From: an uncultured Parabacteroides sp.
GTDB lineage: Bacteria; Bacteroidota; Bacteroidia; Bacteroidales; Tannerellaceae
Reading direction: 5' to 3'
NCBI GenBank assembly: GCA_949289155.1
Contig: CASEMX010000023.1
Span: 1-33,570, forward strand
DNA length: 33,570 nucleotides
Positions 16,045-23,608 of this stretch are shown here, piece after piece. Made by a program: the position numbers and the translations under genes. The notes under the pieces were generated by a model, which worked only from the letters and a program-made list of their open reading frames with translations, was not told the DNA's origin and made no database searches. Within the stretch, counting starts at the first letter, position 1. The number at the start of each line of letters is the position of its first letter.

Positions 16045-16186
16045 ACATAAAAAGGATAGAATTTTATTGTTTTGTTCAGGATAGGCATTATCATGCATTT
16101 GAAAAATAGGCTTTGGAATAATTTTATAAGGCTTTTTATTTCGGATAGAATTGTGGATTTTTAGGGGAATATATAAAAAAGAAAAA

Positions 16187-16246
16187 GGTTGTCATCACGA
16201 CAACCAATCTCCATTGTTAACCTTAAATCTAATACCATGAAAAACA
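16187..16246 (-). ncRNA. Candidate small RNA with its own promoter and terminator
   Basis: A perfect -7 element (TATATTTG, minus strand, 16252-16259) predicts a start near 16246. About 40 nt downstream is a 7-bp stem (16199-16205 with 16187-16193) with a 5-nt loop. It is followed on the minus strand by TTTTTC and a further T-run, a textbook intrinsic terminator. The resulting RNA would be about 60-75 nt. A short frame starting at an ATG inside it (MVLDLRLTMEIGC...) would run through the hairpin, so a leader peptide/attenuator is the alternative. The next gene downstream is the ECF sigma operon, which has its own promoter. I recall similar stretches in other Bacteroidales intergenic regions, but cannot confirm that here. 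Confidence 0.6.
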
Positions 16247-16251
16247 CAGTG

Positions 16252-16288
16252 CAAATATAGAGGTTTTTTCTAATATAGAATCTATATT
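16252..16288 (-). promoter_or_regulatory. Promoter of the candidate small RNA, with upstream AT-rich dyad
   Basis: TATATTTG (16252-16259, minus strand) is the -7 element. A perfect inverted repeat AATATAGA-A-TCTATATT occupies 16272-16288, about where the -33 element should be, and could be an operator. The rest of the gap up to the nagA paralogue (16289-16368) shows nothing recognisable. Confidence 0.55.
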
Positions 16289-16368
16289 CTTTTGTTTCTC
16301 ATGAGTAATTAACGTTTTTTATATGAAACAAGTCTATAATCAACGGTTCATAAATAGATTTTCAGGAA

Positions 16369-17532
16369 TCAAACCAATTTATTTGTCCCTTCCACCTCGA
16401 CACCCATCGACCAGACGCAGCGAACATTCAGTTTTCTATCCAAAACGACAATGTCAGCATCTTTTCCACGGGCTAATGAGCCTTTCCGGTCGGCTATGTT
16501 GATTAAGCGAGCCGGTGTTTCAGATGCCATACGGACGGCATCTGCCAACGGAATGTCGGCTTTTTGTACCATTGTCTGGACTAATTTGTCCATTGTCGCC
16601 AGACTACCGGCTAACGACGAATGGTCTGCCAATTTGCATACGCCATCTTCAATAATAAACTTAGGATCTACTTCCGGATGTTCGCAAGCCGCATAAGAAA
16701 CGGCGTCAGTTACCAAGCAAGTATTCTCTACTCCTTTCAGTTTATAGACTAAACGTAAAATAGTAGAGGGTAAATGGATGCCATCGGCGATTACTTCGAC
16801 CGTCATATTATCCATTAAGTAAACGCTTTCTACGGTCCCTTCATATTTATATTCGCGACGTTTGTGGAAACCCGGCATCGCGTTATAGAAATGTGCGGCG
16901 TGCGTGAAGCCCGCTTCGTATGCTTCTCTGATTAAATCGAATTCTGCCTCCGTATGAGTCACTGCAAGCATCACACTCTTCGCTTTTACTGCTTTGGCAA
17001 ACTCCATTGCTCCCGGAAGTTCGGGACTAATATCCCAACGCTTTATGCAATGTAAATCTTCCAATAGGGAAGTATATTCCGCTTTATCTAATTCTTTTAC
17101 CGAATTAGCAAATAGATTGCCTGCCATTTTGGGATTCAAATATGGACCTTCCAGATGCAATCCCTGAATGGGCAGTTTCTTTTTTTCCATCAGTTGGTCA
17201 CATACGGCAGCCGCTTTGCGGATTTCATCAGCAGATGAGGAGGAAAGCGTCGGAAAAATAGAGGTTGCCCCGTGACGGAGGTGCGCTTGTGTCGCTGTCC
17301 GGAATGCCTCTTCTGTTCCCTCCTTGAAATCATGTCCGCCGCCGCCATGTACGTGCATAGCGACGAAGCCGGGCACAATAAACATTCCTCTTGCGTCAAT
17401 AACTTTGGCTCCGATGACCGCCAAGTCGCTATTGGTTACTTCTAAAATCTTACCGTCGCAAATCAGGACCGAACCCTCTTCCAGCCAGCCCTGCGGTGTC
17501 AGTATTTTTCCATTTATTATTTGTGTCAACAT
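16369..17532 (-). CDS. nagA: N-acetylglucosamine-6-phosphate deacetylase, paralogue 1
   Basis: Removes acetate from GlcNAc-6-phosphate in amino-sugar catabolism or peptidoglycan/glycan recycling; cytoplasmic. It has 387 residues, typical of the amidohydrolase-fold family. Visible residues are His60-x-His62 (MHVHGGGG), Glu129 in LHLEGPYL, His193 (AVTHTEAEF), His214 (HAAHFYNAM) and the catalytic Asp276 (VTDA). The C-terminal segment GSLARGKDADIVVLD is also characteristic. All expected active-site positions are intact, so this is the better candidate for the canonical enzyme of the pair. It lies 28 bp downstream of paralogue 2 and is probably co-transcribed with it. No glucosamine-6-phosphate deaminase gene is nearby. 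Confidence 0.93.
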   Translation of the reverse strand: MLTQIINGKILTPQGWLEEGSVLICDGKILEVTNSDLAVIGAKVIDARGMFIVPGFVAMHVHGGGGHDFKEGTEEAFRTATQAHLRHGATSIFPTLSSSSADEIRKAAAVCDQLMEKKKLPIQGLHLEGPYLNPKMAGNLFANSVKELDKAEYTSLLEDLHCIKRWDISPELPGAMEFAKAVKAKSVMLAVTHTEAEFDLIREAYEAGFTHAAHFYNAMPGFHKRREYKYEGTVESVYLMDNMTVEVIADGIHLPSTILRLVYKLKGVENTCLVTDAVSYAACEHPEVDPKFIIEDGVCKLADHSSLAGSLATMDKLVQTMVQKADIPLADAVRMASETPARLINIADRKGSLARGKDADIVVLDRKLNVRCVWSMGVEVEGTNKLV

Positions 17533-17560
17533 AATTTTCTATTTTAAGATAATTGTTTGT

Positions 17561-18727
17561 TTAGAACAGTTTGTTGGTTCCGTCCACCAATTTGCCCATC
17601 GACCAGACTGCACGTAAATTCAATTCTTTATCCAGAACGATGATATCTGCGTCTTTTCCTCGTTGCAAAGATCCCTTTCGGTCATAAACGCCCATGATGC
17701 GAGCCGGCGTTTCTGAAGCCATTCGGACAGCATCTTCCAGCGGAATATCAGCTTTCTGAACCATTGTGCGAATCAAACGGTCCATTGTAGCAATACTTCC
17801 GGCTAAAGCGGAACGGTCTGAGAGTTTGCATACGCCATCTTCAATGATTACGCGTGGATCAAAAGCTGTTTTGCTATCGGTTGCCGTACAAGCTAACGCA
17901 TCTGTGCATAAACAGGTCCGTTCGACGCCTTTGATTTTATAAACTAACCGTAAAATGGTTGGCGGAACGTGAATGCCGTCAGCAACGACTTCGACTGTCA
18001 TGTCATCAATCAGATAAACGCTCTCTACGGTTCCTTCATATTTATATTCTCTCCGTTTATGGAATCCCGGCATAGCATTGTAGAAGTGCGTCGCGTGGGA
18101 ATATCCTACTTCATATGCGGTCAGAATATCTTCATATTCAGCAGCGGTGTGTCCAACGGCGGCTAAAACGCCTTTAGAAGTGATATATTTTCCGAATTGC
18201 ATCGCACCCGGCAGTTCAGGTGCTGCGTCCCAACGTTTGATACAATGGGTATCTTCCAATAAAGGTATGTACTCTTCGGGATCCGGGTCTTTAATCCATT
18301 CAGGGATTTGAGCTCCTGCCATTTTCTTGTTGAAGTAATGTCCCTCTAAGTGTAATCCCAATACCGGACTGTCCGGCTCTGCCATCAACTTTTCAGTTGT
18401 TTCGGCTGCAGCGCGAATCATTGGGATGGTAGAAGAGGAGAGTGTCGGGAAAATAGAGGTCGTTCCATGCTGCATGTGGGTTTGGACAGCTACCCGGAAG
18501 GCATCTTCCGTTCCTTCCATAAAGTCTCTTCCGCCTCCGCCATGTACATGTATCTCAACTCCTCCGGGAACAATGTACATTCCTTTGGCATCAATCAGTT
18601 TTGCACCGACAACTGCCAAATCGCAATTTGTAACTTCAAGGATTTTATTATCCTGTATCAATACAGAGCCGTCTTTTAACCAACTCTGCGGGGTAAGTAT
18701 CTTACCATTTATAATTTGTGTTAACAT
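17561..18727 (-). CDS. nagA: N-acetylglucosamine-6-phosphate deacetylase-like protein, paralogue 2
   Basis: It has 388 residues and is clearly similar to its neighbour over the full length, so the two arose by tandem duplication. ATG at 18727 is chosen because it matches the paralogue start (MLTQIINGKILTPQ). The longer open frame reaching 18949 would run through the promoter. Metal and catalytic residues are kept: His60/His62, Glu128, His193, His214 and Asp276. The normally conserved Pro after LEG is replaced by His130 (LEGHYF), and the regions around VGHT and CTDALACT also differ. The change lies beside the active site and may alter substrate choice; that is inference. It is the first gene of the pair. 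Confidence 0.9.
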   Translation of the reverse strand: MLTQIINGKILTPQSWLKDGSVLIQDNKILEVTNCDLAVVGAKLIDAKGMYIVPGGVEIHVHGGGGRDFMEGTEDAFRVAVQTHMQHGTTSIFPTLSSSTIPMIRAAAETTEKLMAEPDSPVLGLHLEGHYFNKKMAGAQIPEWIKDPDPEEYIPLLEDTHCIKRWDAAPELPGAMQFGKYITSKGVLAAVGHTAAEYEDILTAYEVGYSHATHFYNAMPGFHKRREYKYEGTVESVYLIDDMTVEVVADGIHVPPTILRLVYKIKGVERTCLCTDALACTATDSKTAFDPRVIIEDGVCKLSDRSALAGSIATMDRLIRTMVQKADIPLEDAVRMASETPARIMGVYDRKGSLQRGKDADIIVLDKELNLRAVWSMGKLVDGTNKLF

Positions 18728-18757
18728 CTTTAATGTTATTAGTTTAATTAGGCTTGA

Positions 18758-18765
18758 CAAAAGTA
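18758..18765 (-). promoter_or_regulatory. -7 promoter element for the nagA pair
   Basis: The minus strand reads TACTTTTG, 30 bp before the start codon. A TTTG lies about 22 bp further upstream (18788-18791), a plausible -33 element. It is divergent to the promoter at 18871. Confidence 0.65.
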
Positions 18766-18870
18766 AAGAAAACCCCAATAAGTTGTTCAAAAATCGGAAA
18801 GTTTTTCTTGAATTTGCTCTTAAAAATGTATAAATATGTATTCGGCTTTTCCAAATAACTAATTTAATCG

Positions 18871-18878
18871 TACTTTTG
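18871..18878 (+). promoter_or_regulatory. -7 promoter element for the membrane coiled-coil gene
   Basis: TACTTTTG, followed by C, lies 36 bp upstream of the ATG at 18915. It overlaps an in-frame TTG at 18876, which argues against that earlier start. Confidence 0.65.
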
Positions 18879-18914
18879 CGACGTTGTTTTTCATTACTAT
18901 ATTCAAGAAAAAGC

Positions 18915-19820
18915 ATGGATGCAGAAAAGAAAGAGGCAAAAGAGGTCAATAAATACTCTCTATTAATTGTTGCGGTGATTGTTTTAGCTTTGATTGCGTG
19001 CGGTGGAGGCTATTATATTTTCCATCAACAGAAACAAATGGATGAATTGACACAGTCTTTCGACTTGGAAAAGGAGATGATGGCGGACGATTTGAACGAA
19101 CTTTCGCTGCAATACGAAGGTTATAAATTTAGTGTGAGTAATGATTCGCTGGTCGCCCAGCTTTCGACCGAGCAGGCTAAAGTGCAGCGCCTTTTGGAGG
19201 AACTTCGTACCGTAAAATCGACGAATGCGAAAGAAATTGCCCGTTTGAAAAAGGAGATTGCCACATTGCGTAAGATTATGCGTAATTATGTAATCCAAAT
19301 CGATTCGTTGAATCGGGCAAACGAACAATTGAAAGTAGAAAAACATGAAGCAGAACAGAAATATCGCCAAGCATCTTCGACTGCAGCCAGCTTAAAGAAA
19401 GAAAAAGAACAGCTTACGGAACGTGTAACGTTGGCAAGTAAGTTGGATGCAACTGGCATTACGGTTACTCCGGTTAATTCGCGGGGCAAATTGGCTAAAC
19501 GTATTAAACGGATGGAGCAATTCGTGGTGAACTTCCGTATTGCGAAAAATGTCACGGCTCCCGTTGGTGAAAAAGAAATATACGTTCGCATTATGAAACC
19601 GGATGATGATGTGCTGGTAAAAAGCCGTGGCGATGTATTTTCTTTCGAAGGAAAAGAGATTAATTATTCTATGAAAAAATTAATAGAATATGAAGGAGAG
19701 GAAGTTCCGGTTACGATGTATTGGAATATTGAAGAATATCTTTCGGAAGGAACTTACCGCGTCGATATTTTTGCCGATGGAAATTTGATAGGAAAGAAGA
19801 CATTCGAATTGAAAGACTGA
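18915..19820 (+). CDS. Single-pass membrane protein with long coiled coil, function unknown
   Basis: It has 301 residues. A short charged N-terminus (MDAEKKEAKEVNK) precedes one transmembrane helix (about 16-37, SLLIVAVIVLALIACGGGYYIF). A long coiled coil follows (about 40-180), with heptads of Leu/Ile and alternating Lys/Glu. A C-terminal beta-rich domain (about 190-301) contains FVVNFRIAKNVTAPVGEKEIYVRIMKPDDDVL and ends GTYRVDIFADGNLIGKKTFELKD. The topology suggests an inner-membrane anchor with an extracytoplasmic coiled-coil stalk. I do not recognise the family. It has its own promoter and is followed by a separately promoted nucleotidyltransferase. Confidence 0.8.
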   Translation: MDAEKKEAKEVNKYSLLIVAVIVLALIACGGGYYIFHQQKQMDELTQSFDLEKEMMADDLNELSLQYEGYKFSVSNDSLVAQLSTEQAKVQRLLEELRTVKSTNAKEIARLKKEIATLRKIMRNYVIQIDSLNRANEQLKVEKHEAEQKYRQASSTAASLKKEKEQLTERVTLASKLDATGITVTPVNSRGKLAKRIKRMEQFVVNFRIAKNVTAPVGEKEIYVRIMKPDDDVLVKSRGDVFSFEGKEINYSMKKLIEYEGEEVPVTMYWNIEEYLSEGTYRVDIFADGNLIGKKTFELKD

Positions 19821-19831
19821 GGGAATTTTCT

Positions 19832-19839
19832 TATCTTTG
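19832..19839 (+). promoter_or_regulatory. -7 promoter element for the nucleotidyltransferase gene
   Basis: TATCTTTG matches TAnnTTTG exactly, 31 bp before the start codon. TTGA at 19809-19812 occupies the expected -33 position with 19-bp spacing. Confidence 0.68.
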
Positions 19840-19870
19840 TCGAAACAAACTTGAATTAAATAAAATACAC

Positions 19871-20773
19871 ATGAAACCTACTTTATTTGTATTAGCTGCC
19901 GGCATGGGAAGCCGGTACGGCGGCTTAAAACAGTTGGACGGTTTAGGTCCAAACGGAGAGACTATCATGGATTATTCCATTTTTGATGCCATTCGTGGCG
20001 GTTTTGGAAAGTTAGTCTTCGTTATCCGCAAATCATTCGAGCAAGATTTCCGCGAGAAAATCGTTTCTAAATATGAAAATCACATTCCTGTTGAGGTTGT
20101 ATTTCAAGATTTGAATGACCTGCCTGCAGGATTCACTTGCCCGGAAGGTCGTCAGAAACCTTGGGGAACGAATCATGCTGTTTTGATGGGAAAGGATGTG
20201 ATTAAAGAACCGTTTGCAGTGATTAATGCCGACGACTTCTATGGACGCGACAGCTTTGCCGTATTGGGCAAATGGTTATCTGGGATGGACGGAAAGAAGA
20301 ACTCTTACTGCATGGTGGGGTATCGTGTAGGAAATACGTTAAGCGAGAGCGGTTCAGTGGCTCGCGGCGTATGCGAAACCAATGCAGAGGGATATCTGAC
20401 GGGAGTAGTCGAGCGTACAGCGATTGAACGTATTGACGGAGAGATTCAGTTCATTGACGAGAACGGTAAAAAGGTCGTATTGGAGGAGAATACGCCGGTT
20501 TCCATGAATATGTGGGGCTTTACTCCGGATTATTTCCAATATTCAGAGGATTATTTTGTAGATTTCTTAAAGAAAAATATCGATAACTTGAAGTGTGAGT
20601 ATTTTATTCCTCTTATGGTGAACGAACTCATCACGAAAGGTATCGCTACCGTAAAGGTTTTGGATACAACATCCAAGTGGTTTGGCGTTACATACGCGGC
20701 TGACCGCCAAAGTGTGGTCGATAAGATTCAGGCATTGGTCGATGCTGGTGAATATCCGAATAAATTGTTTTAA
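19871..20773 (+). CDS. Sugar-phosphate nucleotidyltransferase (RmlA/GlmU-like fold)
   Basis: Predicted to activate a sugar-1-phosphate with an NTP, giving an NDP-sugar; cytoplasmic. It has 300 residues. The N-terminal nucleotide-binding motif LAAGMGSRYGGLKQLDGLGPNGETIMDY is present, with the family GxG-x-R and a later Lys. The metal-binding motif is AVINADDFYGRDSF. GTNHAVLMGKD and a central GVVERT segment fit the family. There is no left-handed beta-helix domain, so it is not GlmU. Sugar and base specificity cannot be read from sequence. It stands alone, with its own promoter and a strong terminator. Confidence 0.85.
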   Translation: MKPTLFVLAAGMGSRYGGLKQLDGLGPNGETIMDYSIFDAIRGGFGKLVFVIRKSFEQDFREKIVSKYENHIPVEVVFQDLNDLPAGFTCPEGRQKPWGTNHAVLMGKDVIKEPFAVINADDFYGRDSFAVLGKWLSGMDGKKNSYCMVGYRVGNTLSESGSVARGVCETNAEGYLTGVVERTAIERIDGEIQFIDENGKKVVLEENTPVSMNMWGFTPDYFQYSEDYFVDFLKKNIDNLKCEYFIPLMVNELITKGIATVKVLDTTSKWFGVTYAADRQSVVDKIQALVDAGEYPNKLF

Positions 20774-20788
20774 TAGGTTTGTAATAGG

Positions 20789-20834
20789 AAACCGTAGGTC
20801 GGGACCGAGTTTCGGAAGACCTACGGTTTTTTTG
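20789..20834 (+). terminator. Intrinsic terminator of the nucleotidyltransferase gene
   Basis: A 12-bp perfect stem (20789-20800 with 20818-20829) with a 17-nt loop is followed by a run of T residues. Confidence 0.9.
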
Positions 20835-20896
20835 TATATTGTTGCCGATAAGAATGCGAAAATATCGGATAAAATTTGAAAAATAACGGATGAAAA

Positions 20897-20936
20897 GTGT
20901 CAAAAAATTGGACAGTAGTGTCAAATTTTTTGACAC
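20897..20936 (+). promoter_or_regulatory. Tandem enhancer-type sites upstream of permease 1
   Basis: Two 17-bp boxes of form TGTC-N9-GACA start 21 bp apart, at 20898 and 20919 (TGTCAAAAAATTGGACA and TGTCAAATTTTTTGACA). The outer halves also form a 16-bp inverted repeat. The same pair occurs at 23440 and 23461. The centre of the second box is 65 bp upstream of the -24 GG. This arrangement is typical of sites for a sigma-54 activator (NtrC family). Confidence 0.8.
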
Positions 20937-20990
20937 TTTCTTTTTTATGATGAATTGACATTTTCTTGATAATAAGTAGATTAATAGTTT

Positions 20991-21005
20991 TGGCATACTA
21001 TTTGC
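20991..21005 (+). promoter_or_regulatory. rpoN-dependent: Sigma-54 (-24/-12) promoter of permease 1
   Basis: TGGCATACTATTTGC has GG and GC separated by exactly 10 bp, as in the sigma-54 consensus TGGCAC-N5-TTGC. The predicted start is near 21017, 27 bp before the ATG. No TAnnTTTG element is present here. Confidence 0.8.
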
Positions 21006-21043
21006 TTAAAATTAGGTGGAAAATAACTAAAAAGCTTATTATC

Positions 21044-23434
21044 ATGAATCCGATAGTTAGAAACTTTGTAAACGTAATCCGGCGTTTTAAGCTGGCGATG
21101 GCACTTAATGTGCTGGGACTGGCAACCGCCTTTGCAGCCCTCGTAATTATTATGATGCAAATCAGTTACGAGCGGAATTTTGAAGGTTGCCACCCGAATG
21201 CAGATAGGATTTATCGGGCGAATCTGAATGATAATTCTTTTGATGTTCCGATTTTACCCCGTCCTTTCGTGAATGCAATTATAAACTCTTCGCCTTTTAT
21301 TGAAGCGGGCACGATTATCAATCCTTATACGGGCAATTATTATTTCTCCATTGAAAACGAAACGGGGAAATTCGGTTTTACGGAAGATTTTACGGCATGT
21401 TATCCGGAAATAACGAAGATGTTCAACTTTCAGATGGTAGAGGGGCTGGCGAATTGTCTGGAAGACCCCAATGCTGTGCTGATACCGGAAAGCATGGTCC
21501 GGAAATTTTTCGGAGATGATTCGGCAGTTGGGAAACAACTCCATTTGGATAATGAGATTTGGGGGAAGTCCGGACAAAAGCTGTTGACCATCGGAGGCGT
21601 ATATAAAGACTTTCCGGGAAATACGCAATTGAACAATGCTATCTATACGGCGATGGACGGCTCTGAGCAGACGGAATCATGGGGAAGCAGCAATTACATC
21701 TGCTATATTATGCTTAAACCCGGAGTGTCTCCGCAGGATATCGCCGATAATTTCAATCGGAATTTTGATTATAGTCTGATTCGTTCGCAGGGTGAAGCAG
21801 ATGAGACAAAAATTGATTTATTGCCGATTCGGGATATCTATTATCTGAATGAATCGCCCGACGGATTGGTGGTAAAGAGCGGTAATCCGAATGCGACTCT
21901 TCTGCTTTTAGGCGTTGGAATATTGATTGTCCTTATTGCGGCTATCAATTATACCAATGTTTATACGGCATTGGCGCCGATACGTATCCGGAGCATCAAC
22001 ACGCAGAAGGTATTGGGGAGCAGCGATAATTGGTTGCGCGGCTCATTGATAGGCGAGGCGATGTTCGTTTCTTTTGTCGCTTATCTGTTGAGTTTGGTCA
22101 TCGTTTGGTATTTGCGGGAGCTACATCTTTTGGATTTCCTAAAAATGGAGGTGGACTTTGGCGTACAGGCAGGATTATTGGTCGGATTAGGCATCTTTTC
22201 TTTGGTTGTCGGATTAATAGCCGGGCTTTATCCCTCTTTATACGTCACCTCTTTTCCTCCGGCGTTGGTATTGAAAGGTTCATTCGGGCTTTCTCCTTCG
22301 GGACGGAAGTTGCGGACGGTATTAATCAGCGTACAGTTTATTATATCCATTGTCTTAATTATCGGAACGCTGTTTGTTTACCTGCAAAGCAATCTGATGC
22401 GGCATCGGGCGTTGGGATTTGACAAAGACCAGATAGCGATTGTCGATTTGCCGGCTAATTTTTTGAAGAAAGCGCAAAATGTTTATGTCAATAAGCTGAA
22501 AGAGAATCCGGCTATCGAAGATGTTGCCTTTTCGTCCCAGAAATTAGGTTCGCGGGATACCTATATGACTTGGGGAAATGTAACGTGTAACGATAATACC
22601 TTTTCGGCTTATATTTTTCCGGTCAGTTGGAACTTCTTCCGTACGATGGGTATCAAAATGGTGGACGGTCGTGAACCGACCGAGTCGGATGCGAAGAGCG
22701 GTTATCCGGTTTTCTTTGCCTATAAATCCGTACAAGAGAGATGCCAAGCGCAGCCCGGCGACCATTTCAACGTGAGTTTTTACAAAGATACGACCGGAGT
22801 TTTGAATTTTGCCGGCTTTACGGAGGATGTGCAGTTCGCTTCTGCGCGGCATAAATTGGATAATGGCATATTTGTCTTGAATTATCAGCCGTTCCTTCCG
22901 ACTTCTTACATCCGCATCAAAGCCGGAGCGGATATTGACCAAGTTATTTCGCATATTCGTGCAACTGTTCGCGAGATTGATTCGTCTTATCCGGTGGATA
23001 TCGAATTCTATGATACGATATTCGACCATCTGTATAAGCAGGAGGAGAACTTAAAGCAGCTGATAACGCTTTTTAGTTCGCTGGCGATTGTTATTTCATT
23101 GGTTGGTGTGTTTAGTTTAGTTATGTTCGAAGCCATTTACCGGCGGAAGGAGATTGCGCTCCGCCGTGTAATGGGCTCGAGCGTGAGCGGAATCCTCCGG
23201 ATGCTGAGCAGAACCTACATATATATAATAATGGTATGCTTCGTCATTGCTGCACCGGTAGCTTACTGGGCAGTGGGCAAATGGCTGGAGAATTTTGCCT
23301 ATAAGACGCCGATGCACGTTTGGGTATTCCTCGTGGCATTGCTTATTGTTTTGGCAGTAACGTTGGCGACGGTGGTTTATCAGAGTTGGCATGCAGCAAC
23401 AAGTAATCCGGTAAAAAGCCTGAAAGATGAATAG
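21044..23434 (+). CDS. MacB/FtsX-type ABC transporter permease 1
   Basis: Large inner-membrane permease of the mechanotransmission (MacB-like) ABC class. The ATG at 21044 is chosen because an in-frame TTG at 20966 lies upstream of the sigma-54 promoter. It has 796 residues and about eight transmembrane helices: one at about 17-41, a cluster of three between about 285 and 405, one at about 435-455, and three after about 672. Two periplasmic core domains lie between them (about 45-280 and 460-665). The second FtsX module has the coupling motif EIALRRVMGSS; the first (IRSINTQKVLGSS) lacks the Glu. It shares its architecture, and motifs such as PALVLKGSFGLSPSGRKLRT, with permeases 2 and 3. It has its own promoter, and the ATPase is encoded downstream. 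The substrate is unknown. Confidence 0.9.
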   Translation: MNPIVRNFVNVIRRFKLAMALNVLGLATAFAALVIIMMQISYERNFEGCHPNADRIYRANLNDNSFDVPILPRPFVNAIINSSPFIEAGTIINPYTGNYYFSIENETGKFGFTEDFTACYPEITKMFNFQMVEGLANCLEDPNAVLIPESMVRKFFGDDSAVGKQLHLDNEIWGKSGQKLLTIGGVYKDFPGNTQLNNAIYTAMDGSEQTESWGSSNYICYIMLKPGVSPQDIADNFNRNFDYSLIRSQGEADETKIDLLPIRDIYYLNESPDGLVVKSGNPNATLLLLGVGILIVLIAAINYTNVYTALAPIRIRSINTQKVLGSSDNWLRGSLIGEAMFVSFVAYLLSLVIVWYLRELHLLDFLKMEVDFGVQAGLLVGLGIFSLVVGLIAGLYPSLYVTSFPPALVLKGSFGLSPSGRKLRTVLISVQFIISIVLIIGTLFVYLQSNLMRHRALGFDKDQIAIVDLPANFLKKAQNVYVNKLKENPAIEDVAFSSQKLGSRDTYMTWGNVTCNDNTFSAYIFPVSWNFFRTMGIKMVDGREPTESDAKSGYPVFFAYKSVQERCQAQPGDHFNVSFYKDTTGVLNFAGFTEDVQFASARHKLDNGIFVLNYQPFLPTSYIRIKAGADIDQVISHIRATVREIDSSYPVDIEFYDTIFDHLYKQEENLKQLITLFSSLAIVISLVGVFSLVMFEAIYRRKEIALRRVMGSSVSGILRMLSRTYIYIIMVCFVIAAPVAYWAVGKWLENFAYKTPMHVWVFLVALLIVLAVTLATVVYQSWHAATSNPVKSLKDE

Positions 23435-23437
23435 GGC

Positions 23438-23479
23438 AGTGTCAAAAAATTGGACAGTAGTGTCAAATTTTTTGACACT
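23438..23479 (+). promoter_or_regulatory. Tandem enhancer-type sites upstream of the ABC ATPase
   Basis: The same two 17-bp boxes as before permease 1 occur at 23440-23456 and 23461-23477, again 21 bp apart. The perfect 14-bp outer inverted repeat is 23438-23451 with 23466-23479. The sites begin 4 bp after the permease 1 stop codon. They may double as a weak hairpin terminator. Confidence 0.8.
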
Positions 23480-23532
23480 CGTCCATTAACCGAGAATTAG
23501 GATAATTCTAATAACTAATGAGTTAACAGTTT

Positions 23533-23547
23533 TGGCACGATATTTGA
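23533..23547 (+). promoter_or_regulatory. rpoN-dependent: Sigma-54 (-24/-12) promoter of the ATPase-permease 2-permease 3 operon
   Basis: TGGCACGATATTTGA has a consensus -24 half (TTGGCACG), with TTTGA 10 bp later at the -12 position (GA instead of GC). The GG lies 65 bp from the centre of the second upstream box, exactly as at permease 1. Confidence 0.75.
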
Positions 23548-23608
23548 TTTATTTTTAGCGAGAGATAAATAAAAAAGCATATTAATAACACTTTAATAAC
23601 ATAACATT

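Noticed and set aside
16240-16260. Plus-strand mini-frame MKNTVQI in the small-RNA region
   Set aside because: No plus-strand promoter is seen, and the same bases are better explained as the minus-strand -7 element and transcript start.
18728-18949. N-terminal extension of nagA paralogue 2 up to 18949
   Set aside because: It would cross the divergent promoter region, and the neighbouring paralogue starts with the same MLTQIINGKILTPQ at the shorter position.
20966-21043. Upstream TTG start extending permease 1 by 26 residues
   Set aside because: The extension lies upstream of and across the sigma-54 promoter, and the paralogues start at the position equivalent to 21044.
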